Positions 1-9,030 of a DNA stretch of 64,000 nucleotides are shown one piece after another. Numbering within the stretch: position 1 is the first letter of the stretch; each line of letters begins with the position of its first letter. The translations under genes and the position numbers were made by a program. The notes under the pieces were generated by a model. The model searched no databases. It saw only the letters and a list, made by a program, of their open reading frames with translations, and was not told the DNA's origin. Origin of the DNA: Novosphingobium sp. SG707 (GTDB lineage Bacteria > Pseudomonadota > Alphaproteobacteria > Sphingomonadales > Sphingomonadaceae); NCBI RefSeq assembly GCF_012275515.1, contig NZ_JAAZQL010000011.1, positions 79,595 through 143,594 on the forward strand. Reading direction: 5' to 3'.

Positions 1-452
1 CGTTGTGCCGGGAGCCTTGCCCGAAGCGCATCGATGACATCTGATCGGCCGATGAGCCGGGTCATGAGCAACGGCAGATTGCTGGGCCGATCGCTTTCTG
101 TGGCAGGATGTGGTGAACGGTCGGCTTCGACGATGATCGGGGCCACGAAACGATAACCGCGGCCCGGCACGGTCGCGATATAGGCAGATGATACGCTGCC
201 GTCATCGAGCGCGCGGCGCAGAGCGCTCATATGGACCGAAAGGTTGGCCTCGACGACGATCGTGTCCGGCCAGACCTTGCCGATGATGTCCGCCTTCGTA
301 ACCAGACTGCCTGCATTGCGGACCAAAAGGACCAGGATTTCGGTGGCTCGACTTCCGAGCCGCACCGGTTCGTCGTGTCGAAGAAGAACCCCGCGATCCG
401 GTAACAGACAAAACGGCCCAAATCTGATCTGTTCTGTCGGTGGATGATTCAT
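1..452 (-). CDS. OmpR-type winged-helix transcriptional regulator (N-terminal part, cut by window edge)
   Basis: Reading leftwards from an ATG at 452 the frame stays open to the window edge (150 codons). Residues about 8-100 read as an OmpR/PhoB-type winged-helix DNA-binding domain: an early G-P-F-x-L-x-P strand, an L-V-x-x-G-x-x-V-T-K-A-D turn, a recognition helix region V-E-A-N-L-S-V-H-M-S-A-L-R-R-A-L and the wing hairpin V-P-G-R-G-Y-R-F. The last visible residues (L-I-G-R-S-D-V-I-D-A-L-R) look like the start of an NTPase domain, as in the large single-component regulators that join this domain to an ATPase module. It is divergent from the peroxidase-efflux operon starting at 898 and is the natural candidate to control it. 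The C-terminal part lies outside the window, so ligand or partner cannot be judged. Confidence 0.85.
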   Translation of the reverse strand, partial: MNHPPTEQIRFGPFCLLPDRGVLLRHDEPVRLGSRATEILVLLVRNAGSLVTKADIIGKVWPDTIVVEANLSVHMSALRRALDDGSVSSAYIATVPGRGYRFVAPIIVEADRSPHPATESDRPSNLPLLMTRLIGRSDVIDALRARLPAQ

Positions 453-897
453 CGGCGCTCCTGTAGGGTTGGATCCTATCAACTCTTGCCTTTCGTACCC
501 AGAGACGTGCTTTCGCTTATGAACACCATTGAAGCGCGCGTGCGTTGATGATGGCGGGTGATTGGGCATCCGCGCCCCATGTGCGCGACAGGACGGTTTG
601 AAGGACCTCTGGTTCAGCGAAACCCGCCTCGTCATCGCGTCGCTTGGTTACGGTTCGCCCGCTTCTGAATGGCACGCGTACCAGATTATTGACGGCGAAC
701 CCATACGAGTGTTTCGAACCCTCCGGCTTGCTCCCGCACCTCCTAGTCAAGGCGGGCGCGGGCGCCAGAGCGCATCAGTGACTGAGGCAGCTTACAGTAA
801 GATCACCCAGGCTCGCTTCGACCGACCTGCTCTTGCTCCTACACGTCACCGTGCTCGGCCCCGGTCTCGAGGCTCCACCATCCCATGGAGGGCACGC
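453..897. other. Divergent intergenic region
   Basis: About 445 bases between the divergent regulator and the catalase-like gene. Open frames exist on both strands, as expected at this GC content, but none has a ribosome-binding site plus recognisable protein. A GGAGGG Shine-Dalgarno sequence at 887-892 fixes the catalase-like start at 898. Promoters of both transcription units must lie here; I could not identify convincing -35/-10 elements. Confidence 0.5.
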
Positions 898-1875
898 ATG
901 ACGCAACACAGCCAACATCGCCTCGCAGGCGAGATGATAGCCAAGATCCACGCCGTGTTGGGAAAGCATGACGGCTATCGGACGCTGCATGCGGACGGTC
1001 GCTTTTACCGGGGCATCTTTCAGGCACTTCCCGCCGCGGCCGCTTACTCCCGCGCCATCCATCTCCGGGGCGATGCCATCCCCATAACGGTCCGCTTCTC
1101 CAAAGGCGGAGGCGATCCCCTCGCTCATTTCAGCGCGACCGTCGGTATGGCGACCCGTTTCTATCTCCCGGACGGCCGCGTGACGAACCTCGTCATGCTC
1201 AGCCAGAAGCTTTTCGTCGCCCGCTCGATCGACCAGTTCATCGCGCTGGTCGATGCGGCCGCACCCTTGGCGCCGGGAGGCCCGCCCAACTTCGATGGCC
1301 TCAAAGCCATCCTGCCTGACCATCCCAATGCCGCAGCCGTGCTGAAAATGCGTGCGGAGTCCCCCGCGCCGGTAAGCTTCGCGCATACGGCTTTCCATGC
1401 AGTCCATGCCTTCAATCTCGTCAATGCCAAGGGCAAGGTGACGCCTGTGCGGTTTCATTGGGAGCCGGTCGCCGGCGTCCAGGGACAGGCTGTCGAAAAC
1501 CTTGCGGCCGCTGACATATCGATTCTGTTCAACGAGCTGGACCTTCGCCTCGCAACCGGCACGGTCGCCTTCGATCTCGTGATCGAATTGGCCGAACCGG
1601 GCGACATCCTCGACGACGCGACCCATCTGTGGCCCGAAGGCCGGACCAGAGTCGTGATCGGTCGCCTGACTCTCAAGAGCCGGACGTCCGAAGACGAGAT
1701 CGGAGATCCGGTCATGAACCATGATCCGAGCATGCTGGTCGATGGCATCGAGGCTACCGACGACCCGATCCTGCAGATCCGCCGCGGTGTCTACGAAGCC
1801 TCGGCTGCGCTTCGCAGCGGGGGATGGCGTCGTGGTTCCGCCATCGCGTCGGCGAGCGAACCAAACAATTCGTGA
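898..1875 (+). CDS. Catalase-family (SrpA-like) haem peroxidase
   Basis: A 325-residue protein of the small catalase-related peroxidase family, well below the roughly 480+ residues of true catalases. The N-terminus carries the family pattern: K-I-H-A-V-L-G-K-H-D-G-Y-R-T-L-H-A-D-G (residues about 17-35) with the expected distal histidine, then I-T-V-R-F-S-K-G and a G-M-A-T-R-F-Y segment. The start at 898 follows GGAGGG by five bases; a longer in-frame extension back to 562 has no comparable signal. It is the first gene of a six-gene run in which nearly all junctions are short gaps or overlaps, so it is probably co-transcribed with the DyP peroxidase and the efflux genes. No signal peptide is seen, so a cytoplasmic location is likely. 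Confidence 0.85.
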   Translation: MTQHSQHRLAGEMIAKIHAVLGKHDGYRTLHADGRFYRGIFQALPAAAAYSRAIHLRGDAIPITVRFSKGGGDPLAHFSATVGMATRFYLPDGRVTNLVMLSQKLFVARSIDQFIALVDAAAPLAPGGPPNFDGLKAILPDHPNAAAVLKMRAESPAPVSFAHTAFHAVHAFNLVNAKGKVTPVRFHWEPVAGVQGQAVENLAAADISILFNELDLRLATGTVAFDLVIELAEPGDILDDATHLWPEGRTRVVIGRLTLKSRTSEDEIGDPVMNHDPSMLVDGIEATDDPILQIRRGVYEASAALRSGGWRRGSAIASASEPNNS

Positions 1876-1891
1876 TTTCGAGGAGGCCGCT

Positions 1892-2407
1892 ATGACCGCT
1901 ACATTTACCCCCAACGAGCGCACCCAGGACAACCCTGAGGTTCGCCAGCAGCCTGATGGCCCTGGCCTTCGTTACGGCAAGCGCGCCGAGGTCACGGCCG
2001 TCGTGGCGATCATTCCCGGTTCGATCAACCTTTTCCGCGAGCGCATCGCCCAGTTCCAGGCGGAATCGCGCTATTATGAAGGACGCATCGGCACTGTCCA
2101 TGAACTTCGCATCATACTCATCAACGACAATGCACAGGCGCTCGTGACCGTCACTTACGACGGCGACTTCAAGCCTTATCTCGAGGACATCCTTCGCGAG
2201 GGAGGACCCTGGTTCGACGCCCTCTTCGCAGGTGTCTGGGAAGGCTACGGCAAATCCTCCGAACCGGAAACGCGAGGCCTCATTCTGGGCTCGCTGGTCA
2301 CAGCCTCGATGTTCTATGTCAATCACCACGACCTTTCGGTGAAGGACGTCGCCCGGTTGAAGCGCCAGAGCGCGGCGCTCACCGAATTGCTCGATTCCGT
2401 CAACTGA
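1892..2407 (+). CDS. Conserved hypothetical protein between two haem peroxidases
   Basis: A 171-residue protein preceded by an AGGAGG sequence at 1881-1886. I do not recognise a named domain. Residues about 40-165 form an alternating strand/helix pattern with a central V-H-E-L-R-I-I-L-I-N-D-N segment and a glycine-rich G-G-P-W-F-D stretch, consistent with a compact alpha/beta fold. No signal peptide or membrane segment. It lies 16 bases after the catalase-like gene and three bases before the DyP gene, so it is almost certainly made with them; an accessory role in peroxidase or haem chemistry is only inferred from position. Confidence 0.75.
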   Translation: MTATFTPNERTQDNPEVRQQPDGPGLRYGKRAEVTAVVAIIPGSINLFRERIAQFQAESRYYEGRIGTVHELRIILINDNAQALVTVTYDGDFKPYLEDILREGGPWFDALFAGVWEGYGKSSEPETRGLILGSLVTASMFYVNHHDLSVKDVARLKRQSAALTELLDSVN

Positions 2408-2409
2408 CG

Positions 2410-3756
2410 ATGGCCGTCACACTTGATCTCGCGGAGATTCAGGGAACGGTTCTGCGCAACCGCCCCATGCCCTATTATGGCGCCTATCTCCTGTTTCGCG
2501 TCGACGACGCCGCGTCTGCACGCGAGGGCGTGAAACGACTGTTACCGCACGTTACCTCCGCGAAAGACTGGGAAGCGCCGGCGGATCAGGCCTGGATCAA
2601 CATCGTGTTCACAGCCGAGGGGTTGCGCCGCATCGGCGTTCCCTCCGAAATTGTCGATGGCTTCCCGATCCCTTTCGTTCAGGGGATGGCCGCGCGGAGG
2701 GTGTTCCTGGGCGATGTCGGGGATGCGGATCCCGCCAACTGGGACTGGCCGCATGGGGGCAACGGCTTCCATCTCGGTCTGTTTCTCATGGGGCAGAGCG
2801 AGGAGGCGCGCGCTGCAAAGCTCGCCTTGGGCCATGAGGCGATGCGGGGCCTTCCCGGTCTTCGTCTTCTCGCTCATCTCGATGTAGGGATTCCCCCGAC
2901 GATGCGGGAGCATTTCGGCTATGTCGACGGCCTGAGCCGGCCCTTCATCGAGGGAGAGGGCGGCGAGCCCCTGCCGGGACAGGATGTTACCAAGGCGGGC
3001 GAGTTCATCCTGGGTTACGAAAATGAGCTTGGACATATCGCAACCGGTCCCGGCCCCGAGATTTTCTGGCGCAACGGCACCTTCCTCTCGATCCGCAAGA
3101 TACGCCAGAACGTCGCCGCTTTCCGGCGCTTTCTGCGGGAGAATGCCCAGACCCCGGAAGGTGAGGAATTCATCGCCGCCAAGATGATGGGCCGCTGGCG
3201 GAGCGGGTGCCCGCTCGCACTATCCCCGGACCGGGACGACCCCAGCATCGTCGCGGACCCGCTCCGTCGCAACGATTTCAAATATGCTCAGGACGATCCG
3301 GATGGTCATAGAACACCGGTGGGCTGCCACATTCGCCGGATCAATCCGCGCGATGCGCTCGACGGAACCATCTCGGATGCACGAACGCACCGGCTTTTGC
3401 GGCGCGGCGCCGCCTACGGCCCCGTGCTGCCGGAAGGCGCGATGGAGGAGGATGGTGAGGATCGAGGGATCGTTCTTGCGCTCATCAATGCCGACCCGGC
3501 CCGTCAGTTCGAGTTCGTCCAGTCGCAATGGATCAATGACGGCGATTTTGTCGGCGAGGGGTCGCGCGCCGATCCGATTGTGGGGCGCAGGGATCTTGCC
3601 GACGATTACGCCTATCCTGCCAAACCTGTCCGGAAACGCCTCAAAGGCCTGCCGGACTTCACCGTGGTGCGCGGCGGCGAGCACGTCTTTGTCCCCAGCA
3701 TCTCCAGCCTGCAGTGGATGGCCGGGCTCTCGGGCGGGATCGGCAATTCGCCATGA
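2410..3756 (+). CDS. DyP-type (dye-decolorizing) haem peroxidase
   Basis: A 448-residue DyP-type peroxidase, which uses hydrogen peroxide to oxidise bulky aromatic substrates. The family signature G-x-x-D-G is present as G-Y-V-D-G near residue 180, carrying the distal aspartate. The proximal haem histidine lies in C-H-I-R-R-I-N-P-R near residue 310, and the distal arginine region follows. There is no Tat or Sec signal peptide, so it probably acts in the cytoplasm. The start is three bases after the previous stop and its own stop overlaps the pump start (ATGA), indicating translational coupling. Its coupling to an export pump suggests detoxification of an aromatic compound or peroxide. Confidence 0.93.
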   Translation: MAVTLDLAEIQGTVLRNRPMPYYGAYLLFRVDDAASAREGVKRLLPHVTSAKDWEAPADQAWINIVFTAEGLRRIGVPSEIVDGFPIPFVQGMAARRVFLGDVGDADPANWDWPHGGNGFHLGLFLMGQSEEARAAKLALGHEAMRGLPGLRLLAHLDVGIPPTMREHFGYVDGLSRPFIEGEGGEPLPGQDVTKAGEFILGYENELGHIATGPGPEIFWRNGTFLSIRKIRQNVAAFRRFLRENAQTPEGEEFIAAKMMGRWRSGCPLALSPDRDDPSIVADPLRRNDFKYAQDDPDGHRTPVGCHIRRINPRDALDGTISDARTHRLLRRGAAYGPVLPEGAMEEDGEDRGIVLALINADPARQFEFVQSQWINDGDFVGEGSRADPIVGRRDLADDYAYPAKPVRKRLKGLPDFTVVRGGEHVFVPSISSLQWMAGLSGGIGNSP

Positions 3757-5366
3757 CCGACGGCCACGCCTTTCGCCCGGAAGAGAGGCCCTTGTTCGCG
3801 GGTTCGCCCTTTTCTCCTGCCCACACGGGGATAAGGCGGCTCGCCTATTTTGCCTTTGGGCTCTTTCTCGGTGTGACCTCGACCTTCGGGAACGCGCTCA
3901 CCACCGTCAACACCGGGGTCATCGCGGGTTCGCTCGGCCTTTATGCCGCTCAGGCTGCCGCGCTCCCGGCGATCTATGTCGCCATGAACGCGACCGCCAA
4001 CCTGACGCTCGTCAAGGCCCGTGCCCAGTTCGGCATCCCCGAAACGACCTGCGCGATGCTCACGCTCTACGCGCTCGCCGGCATCATCCAGTTTTTCCAT
4101 TCGAGCTTCGTCGCCACGGCGATCCTGCGCGCATGCAGCGGCCTTGCCGCCGGTGCGATGATCACCCTGGGCGTCTACTATCTGATGCAGGCGCTTCCGC
4201 CCAAGGCAAAGCCGCTGGGCGCGGTCATCGGCATCGGCCTGCCCCAGATCGGGACGCCGCTCGCCCGTATGGTCCCGGTGGACGTGCTCACCCGGCATGG
4301 GCTCTGGGGGCTCCACGCCATCGAGGTTGCGTTGGCGCTGTTCACGATCGCGGTCATCCTGTTCCTGCCGCTCCCGCCGAGCGAGAAGAGCAAGGCGTTC
4401 GCGCCCCTTGATGCGCTGACGATCGTCCTGTCGATCGCCGGTCTTTTCCTCCTGTGCCAGGTGCTGGGGCAAGGTCGCACGCTCTGGTGGACCGATACAG
4501 CATGGCTGGGAATGGCGCTCGCGCTTGCGATTCCGCTGCTCGCGGCCGCCTTTCTGATCGAGATACACCGAAGGAACCCGCTCGTCCATTTCGAGTGGCT
4601 CGGCACATGGGGCATATTGCGCTTTGCTGCGGTTGCGCTGGTCATGCGTCTGGCGCTCGCCGAGCAGACCTACGGCGCGGTCGGGCTGCTCACGCTTGGC
4701 GGCCTCAATAACGATCAACTGCGGTTTCTGTTCTTCATCGTCGCGATCGCCATGTTCGCGGGCATCATCACTGCCGCGCTCACCATCTCCCAGCGCAGAC
4801 TCCCCTGGCAGGTCCTTGTTGCGGCGCTGATCATCGCAAGTGGGGCATGGATCGACAGCGATGCGACCAACCTGACACGCCCCGAGCAGCTCATTCTGAG
4901 CCAGGCCATGATCGGCTTCGGCACCACGCTCTTCGTCGGCCCGGCACTGCTCTACGGCTTCCTGCGGATGATTCAGCGGGGAGGTGACCACCTGGTGAGC
5001 TTCGTGGTCACCTTCAGCATCACCCAGAATGTCGGCGGACTCATGGGGTCCGCTTTGCTCGGTACGCTTCAAAACATCTGGGCGCGCAATGCCACCAACG
5101 TCCTGGCGGCCGATATGTCGACCGGTGACCCGCAGACCGCTGCCCGGATTTCCGGCGGGGCCTTGTCTCTGGCTGGCGCGCTCGTTGACCCAGCGCAGCG
5201 TTCGATCCAGAGCGCCGGGCTGCTCGCACAGGCAATGGGGCGCGAAGCGGCGATCATCGCCTTCACGGACACGTTCCGGTTCGTCGCGGTGCTCGCGCTC
5301 GCCACCGCCATCTTCATCATGGTGAACATCTGGATGTCACGCCACCGCAAGGGAGATCCCGCTTGA
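3753..5366 (+). CDS. MFS (DHA2-like) drug/export permease
   Basis: A 537-residue, very hydrophobic inner-membrane protein with about 12-14 predicted membrane segments, the size of the 14-helix DHA2 drug:proton antiporters (EmrB-like). The ATG at 3753 overlaps the DyP stop in an ATGA junction, which decides this start over an upstream in-frame ATG at 3714. It is followed directly by a membrane-fusion protein and an outer-membrane factor, so the three form an EmrAB-TolC-like tripartite exporter. The substrate is unknown; co-expression with two haem peroxidases suggests an oxidised aromatic or similar toxicant. Confidence 0.9.
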   Translation: MTDGHAFRPEERPLFAGSPFSPAHTGIRRLAYFAFGLFLGVTSTFGNALTTVNTGVIAGSLGLYAAQAAALPAIYVAMNATANLTLVKARAQFGIPETTCAMLTLYALAGIIQFFHSSFVATAILRACSGLAAGAMITLGVYYLMQALPPKAKPLGAVIGIGLPQIGTPLARMVPVDVLTRHGLWGLHAIEVALALFTIAVILFLPLPPSEKSKAFAPLDALTIVLSIAGLFLLCQVLGQGRTLWWTDTAWLGMALALAIPLLAAAFLIEIHRRNPLVHFEWLGTWGILRFAAVALVMRLALAEQTYGAVGLLTLGGLNNDQLRFLFFIVAIAMFAGIITAALTISQRRLPWQVLVAALIIASGAWIDSDATNLTRPEQLILSQAMIGFGTTLFVGPALLYGFLRMIQRGGDHLVSFVVTFSITQNVGGLMGSALLGTLQNIWARNATNVLAADMSTGDPQTAARISGGALSLAGALVDPAQRSIQSAGLLAQAMGREAAIIAFTDTFRFVAVLALATAIFIMVNIWMSRHRKGDPA

Positions 5367-6472
5367 CCGTCGCTGCTCAAACCTCGCAGCAGTCCGAGGA
5401 GACGCAGGGAACCGCTCCCGGCCACTGGCAGCCCGCGCGCCGCCGCCCGCTGACGATCCTCGTAACCTGCATCCTCGTCGTCATTGCCTTGCTGCTCGTT
5501 CTCGCCGCATGGGGTCTGCCGCCCTTTTCGGCTGGGAACGAGAACACCGACAACGCCTATGTCCGGGGACGTACGACCGTCATAGCGCCGCAGGTCAGCG
5601 GCTATGTGATGCAAGTCCTGGTCCGCGACTATGAGACGGTGAAACCTGGCCAGCTTCTCGTGAAGATCGATGATCGCATCTATCGCGCACGGGTCGAGCA
5701 GGCCCGTGCCAATCTCGCTGCCGCGGAAGCCGCGCTCGCCAATTCGACGCAGGCGCGCGCAGCGCGGACCGCGGGGCTTGAAGGTCAGGTTGCCGGTGTT
5801 GCCAGCGCGCAGGCGCAACTCGTTCGCGCCCGTGCGGATATGGACCGTGCCAACGACCTCGTCCGCGATGGCTCGATCTCCTTGCGCGAACGCGATCAGA
5901 CCCTCGCGGCGCTGGCCCTTGCCCAGGCGCAGGTCCGCCAATCCCGGGCGTCGACTGAAATCGGCCGGCAGGACATCCGTACTGTTGATGTCGGGCGAGG
6001 CGGCCTTGAGGCGCAGGTCCAGGCCGCGCGTGCGCAGCTTCACGCGGCCGAGATCGATCTCGAGCATACGGTGATCCGAGCGCCGGAAGGCGGGAGGCTC
6101 GGCGAGGTCAGCATCCGGGTCGGGGCCTATGTGACCAATGGTACCCAGCTTCTCGCGGTCGTGCCGCCGGAACGCTGGATCATCGCCAATATGAAGGAGG
6201 CCCAGACCGGACATATCCGGCCCGGCCAGTCCGTGAGCTTTACCGTCGATGCACTGGCAGGCGAGACATTCGTCGGTCGTGTCGAGCGGCTTGCGCCCGC
6301 AGCAGGCTCCGAGTTCGCCGTGCTCAAGCAGGACAATGCAACCGGCAATTTCGTCAAGATCCCGCAACGGATCGGCGTGCGGATCGCGGTCGATCCCCGT
6401 CAGCGCGCCGCCGCCCGTCTGCTGCCTGGCATGTCGGTCGAGGTCAGCATCGACACGGGCTCCTCGTCGTGA
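5363..6472 (+). CDS. HlyD/EmrA-family membrane-fusion protein
   Basis: A 369-residue periplasmic adaptor for the MFS pump. It has one N-terminal membrane anchor (about residues 30-52), then a biotinyl-lipoyl-like segment (V-I-A-P-Q-V-S-G-Y-V near residue 75), an alpha-helical hairpin of about 100 residues rich in A/Q/R/E heptads, and a second lipoyl half plus beta-barrel (H-T-V-I-R-A-P-E-G-G-R-L-G). The start is a TTG at 5363 overlapping the preceding TGA by three bases; the unusual start codon is supported by the coupled junction and by the correct placement of the membrane anchor. Confidence 0.9.
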   Translation: MTVAAQTSQQSEETQGTAPGHWQPARRRPLTILVTCILVVIALLLVLAAWGLPPFSAGNENTDNAYVRGRTTVIAPQVSGYVMQVLVRDYETVKPGQLLVKIDDRIYRARVEQARANLAAAEAALANSTQARAARTAGLEGQVAGVASAQAQLVRARADMDRANDLVRDGSISLRERDQTLAALALAQAQVRQSRASTEIGRQDIRTVDVGRGGLEAQVQAARAQLHAAEIDLEHTVIRAPEGGRLGEVSIRVGAYVTNGTQLLAVVPPERWIIANMKEAQTGHIRPGQSVSFTVDALAGETFVGRVERLAPAAGSEFAVLKQDNATGNFVKIPQRIGVRIAVDPRQRAAARLLPGMSVEVSIDTGSSS

Positions 6473-7854
6473 TCCGGCGCCTGGCCGCAGTTGCCGGCTT
6501 CCTGATCCTTGCCGGCTGCGCCGGCCCGCGCCCCGCGATCCCGCCGCGCGCTGCCGTTGCTGCGCCGGGCGCATGGCGCAGCGGCGGGGAAGGGGCAGAC
6601 GCGGCGATCGATGAGGCATGGTGGACCCAATTCGGGGATCCGGAACTGGCGAGTCTCGTGCGCGATGCGCTGCGCGACAATGACGACCTGGAGATTGCGG
6701 CAGCTCGCGTCGAAGAAGCCAGAGCACAGCTTGCCGCCGCGCGGGGCACGCAGCTTCCTGTGCTCCAGGCTGCCATGTCAGGCGGTCGGACGCGGAGCGT
6801 CAATCCCTTCGGCATCGACGTGAACCAATGGGCTGCGCAGGGCGAACTCCAATCCTCCTTCGATCTCGATCTGTTCGGTCGATTGAGAAACAGCACGGCC
6901 GCCGCCCGCGCCAACCTGCTGGCAACCGGCTACAGCTGCGATACGGTGCGGCTCGCTGTGGTGACGGCCGTCGCCAGCACCTATGTCCAGCTCCGTGCCG
7001 CAGATGCACGTCTCGACCTGCTCAGGCGGACGCTCGATGGGCGCGGCGGCACTCTCAGGCTCATCCGCCGGCGAGCCGAGGCGGGCTACGGGTCGCAGCT
7101 CGATCTCGCCCAGGCGGAGGCTGAATATGAAGCGACCGCGCAGGCCATCCCGCCGGTCGAACTGGCGATCGCGAAACTGGAAAACGGGCTCAGTATCATT
7201 CTCGGCCGCGCACCGGCGCCGATCGTGCGCGGGAAGAGCCTGGATAAGATCACTCTGCCTGTCGTACCGATGCAGTTGCCGGCAGCCATTCTGCGCCGGC
7301 GACCCGACCTGGCGGCGTCCGAGCAGCAGATTGTTGCCGCCGATCGATCCCTCGATGCGGCGCGCGCCGCTTTCATGCCCAACATCAGCCTCTCGGCATC
7401 GGGCGGCTTCGTATCCTCCTCGCTCCTGCCCGACGACCCGCTGTCGATCTATTCGCTTGGAAGCAGCATCCTCGCGCCCATCTTCAACGGCGGCCGGATC
7501 AAGGCGCAGGCCGACAGCGCCGCCGCGCGGCGAGATCAGGCGGCTTTCGCCTATCGTCGGGCAGCCTTGACCGCCTTCCGTGAGGTCGAGGACGGTATGG
7601 CCTCGGTTCAGCGGTTGCGGCAGCAAGAGGACGCGCTGGCCCGTCAACGCGATGCTCTCGCCCGCACCCAGAGCCTGGCCTTCCGTCGCTACAAGGAGGG
7701 ATATTCGCCCTATCTCGAGCAACTTGATGCCGAACGAAGCCTGCTGTCCGCAGACCTCGCTCTGGTCCAGAACCGCAGTGATCGCTTGATCGCGGCAATC
7801 TCCCTTTTCCAGGCGCTGGGCGGCGGGTGGCAACCCGCATCGGTGAGCAAGTAG
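6469..7854 (+). CDS. NodT-type outer-membrane efflux lipoprotein (TolC family)
   Basis: A 461-residue outer-membrane factor of the NodT/RND-OMF class. The N-terminus is a lipoprotein signal with lipobox L-A-G-C (cysteine near residue 16). Two internally similar halves follow, each with the long helical hairpin typical of TolC proteins, including the conserved R-R-P-D-L-A-A-S-E-Q motif near residue 280. The GTG start at 6469 overlaps the previous stop (GTGA). It closes the tripartite exporter and is the last gene of the operon. The intergenic DNA after 7854 contains only a short imperfect hairpin around 7910-7927. Confidence 0.92.
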   Translation: MIRRLAAVAGFLILAGCAGPRPAIPPRAAVAAPGAWRSGGEGADAAIDEAWWTQFGDPELASLVRDALRDNDDLEIAAARVEEARAQLAAARGTQLPVLQAAMSGGRTRSVNPFGIDVNQWAAQGELQSSFDLDLFGRLRNSTAAARANLLATGYSCDTVRLAVVTAVASTYVQLRAADARLDLLRRTLDGRGGTLRLIRRRAEAGYGSQLDLAQAEAEYEATAQAIPPVELAIAKLENGLSIILGRAPAPIVRGKSLDKITLPVVPMQLPAAILRRRPDLAASEQQIVAADRSLDAARAAFMPNISLSASGGFVSSSLLPDDPLSIYSLGSSILAPIFNGGRIKAQADSAAARRDQAAFAYRRAALTAFREVEDGMASVQRLRQQEDALARQRDALARTQSLAFRRYKEGYSPYLEQLDAERSLLSADLALVQNRSDRLIAAISLFQALGGGWQPASVSK

Positions 7855-7975
7855 GGTACGATGGGGCGTCTCCTCTTGTTTGCTCTCGTATTGGAACCGA
7901 TCGTCCCCCACGACAATGTTGTGGGCAGCGCCGGAAATCGGCGCGTCAACCTCACCCCAGGCCGAAAAGCCTGAC

Positions 7976-8425
7976 ATGGGCGGATCGGGATCCATCTTGA
8001 CCGCGATGGTGGGTCTTGCCGGTGCCGCGGTCGGCGGTTTCGGCTCGTTCATGACATCCTGGCTGACGGTTCGCGCGCAGCTCTCACAAAAGGTCAGGTC
8101 GGAAGCGCGCAGCCGACGCGAGGAAATCTATACCGACTTCATCAAGGAAGCGACGCGTCTTTTCGGTGATGCTCTGGGCCACGAGCGAGAGGATGTCTCC
8201 GATCTCGTGACGCTTTATGCACTCGTCGCCAGAATGCGGCTGATCGCCGCCAATGAGGTCATCGAGCGTGCCGAACACGTCCTTGAAGCGATCGTCAGCG
8301 CCTATCTTGGCCCGAACCATACCCTGCATGAACTACGGCAGTTCGCGAGCCAGGGCGGAATGGACCCTCTTCGTCAATTCAGCGAGGCCTGTCGCGCTGA
8401 GCTCAAACGCTTTGGCGAAGCCTGA
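7976..8425 (+). CDS. Small membrane-anchored hypothetical protein
   Basis: A 149-residue protein with one N-terminal glycine/alanine-rich membrane segment (residues about 7-28) followed by a charged, mainly helical cytoplasmic region. The ATG at 7976 is preferred over an in-frame ATG at 7880 because it places the membrane segment at the N-terminus. I recognise no named domain; small one-helix proteins of this build are frequent and functionally uncharacterised. It is 121 bases beyond the efflux operon and probably independent. Confidence 0.6.
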   Translation: MGGSGSILTAMVGLAGAAVGGFGSFMTSWLTVRAQLSQKVRSEARSRREEIYTDFIKEATRLFGDALGHEREDVSDLVTLYALVARMRLIAANEVIERAEHVLEAIVSAYLGPNHTLHELRQFASQGGMDPLRQFSEACRAELKRFGEA

Positions 8426-8431
8426 AACATC

Positions 8432-8809
8432 ATGCTGCATGACAGCATCACACCGGGATCCAAGAGTGAATCCTCCAGCGGACAATTATCGCGACTGGAG
8501 TTTACAATCATCATGCTCGCCGCGCACCCGCAGGAGTGGCCGCCGCCCGCCGGTCGCATTGCTCGTTTGTTATGGCGAGCGCGCTATGGTTTCAGAGTGA
8601 AACCGCTGGCGAATACGCGCCTTGAGGCGCTCCGCGTGTTGGCAGCCTGTCTCCATTCGGGCCGTGACCACGAATGGCTCGTCAGCGCCGAGGCGCTCTT
8701 CCTCTGCGCGGGGTGGTATCCAGGTGACATTCCGAGGGTGCGGGCGGCTGTCCATCACTTAAGGCGCGATTTCGCGCAGCCTTGCTCCAATTTTGCAAGC
8801 GTCCGGTGA
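8432..8809 (+). CDS. Hypothetical protein
   Basis: A possible 125-residue protein. The stretch from about residue 28 (alternative ATG at 8513) to the end is more protein-like, with a W-L-V-S-A-E-A-L-F-L-C-A-G-W segment and an L-E-A-L-R-V-L-A helix. No domain recognised. Seven bases separate it from the preceding gene, but there is no clear ribosome-binding site. Confidence 0.35.
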   Translation: MLHDSITPGSKSESSSGQLSRLEFTIIMLAAHPQEWPPPAGRIARLLWRARYGFRVKPLANTRLEALRVLAACLHSGRDHEWLVSAEALFLCAGWYPGDIPRVRAAVHHLRRDFAQPCSNFASVR

Positions 8810-9030
8810 TGCGTGTCGATCAGTTTCGCATCTAAGCCCAGGTTCCCTTGAGCCCATTGCATACGCGGTTTTGGGTGTCGGAGGATTCGTTGGTCCGCTT
8901 CGCTGCGTATGAATTCGGTGTCTATGCCCTCACAGAAGCGCCACGTAGCCTGCAGCACTAACGGCTAATCACTCTCGAACTTCCGTCCGCTGTGCTAACG
9001 TTGCCAATCTCTGTGCCATTGGGGGATAAC

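Noticed and set aside
775..1932. Long minus-strand open frame across the catalase-like gene (385 codons)
   Set aside because: Antisense to a well-supported gene; no ribosome-binding site, no recognisable domain. High GC makes such shadow frames common here.
3612..5072. 486-codon minus-strand frame over the MFS gene
   Set aside because: Composition is dominated by R, E, D and Q, mirror coding of a hydrophobic protein; no known domain.
5069..6727. 552-codon minus-strand frame over the fusion-protein gene
   Set aside because: Antisense to three coupled efflux genes; no start signal and no domain.
8860..8985. Small coding region before the DUF2147 gene
   Set aside because: No ribosome-binding site and no plausible protein on either strand.
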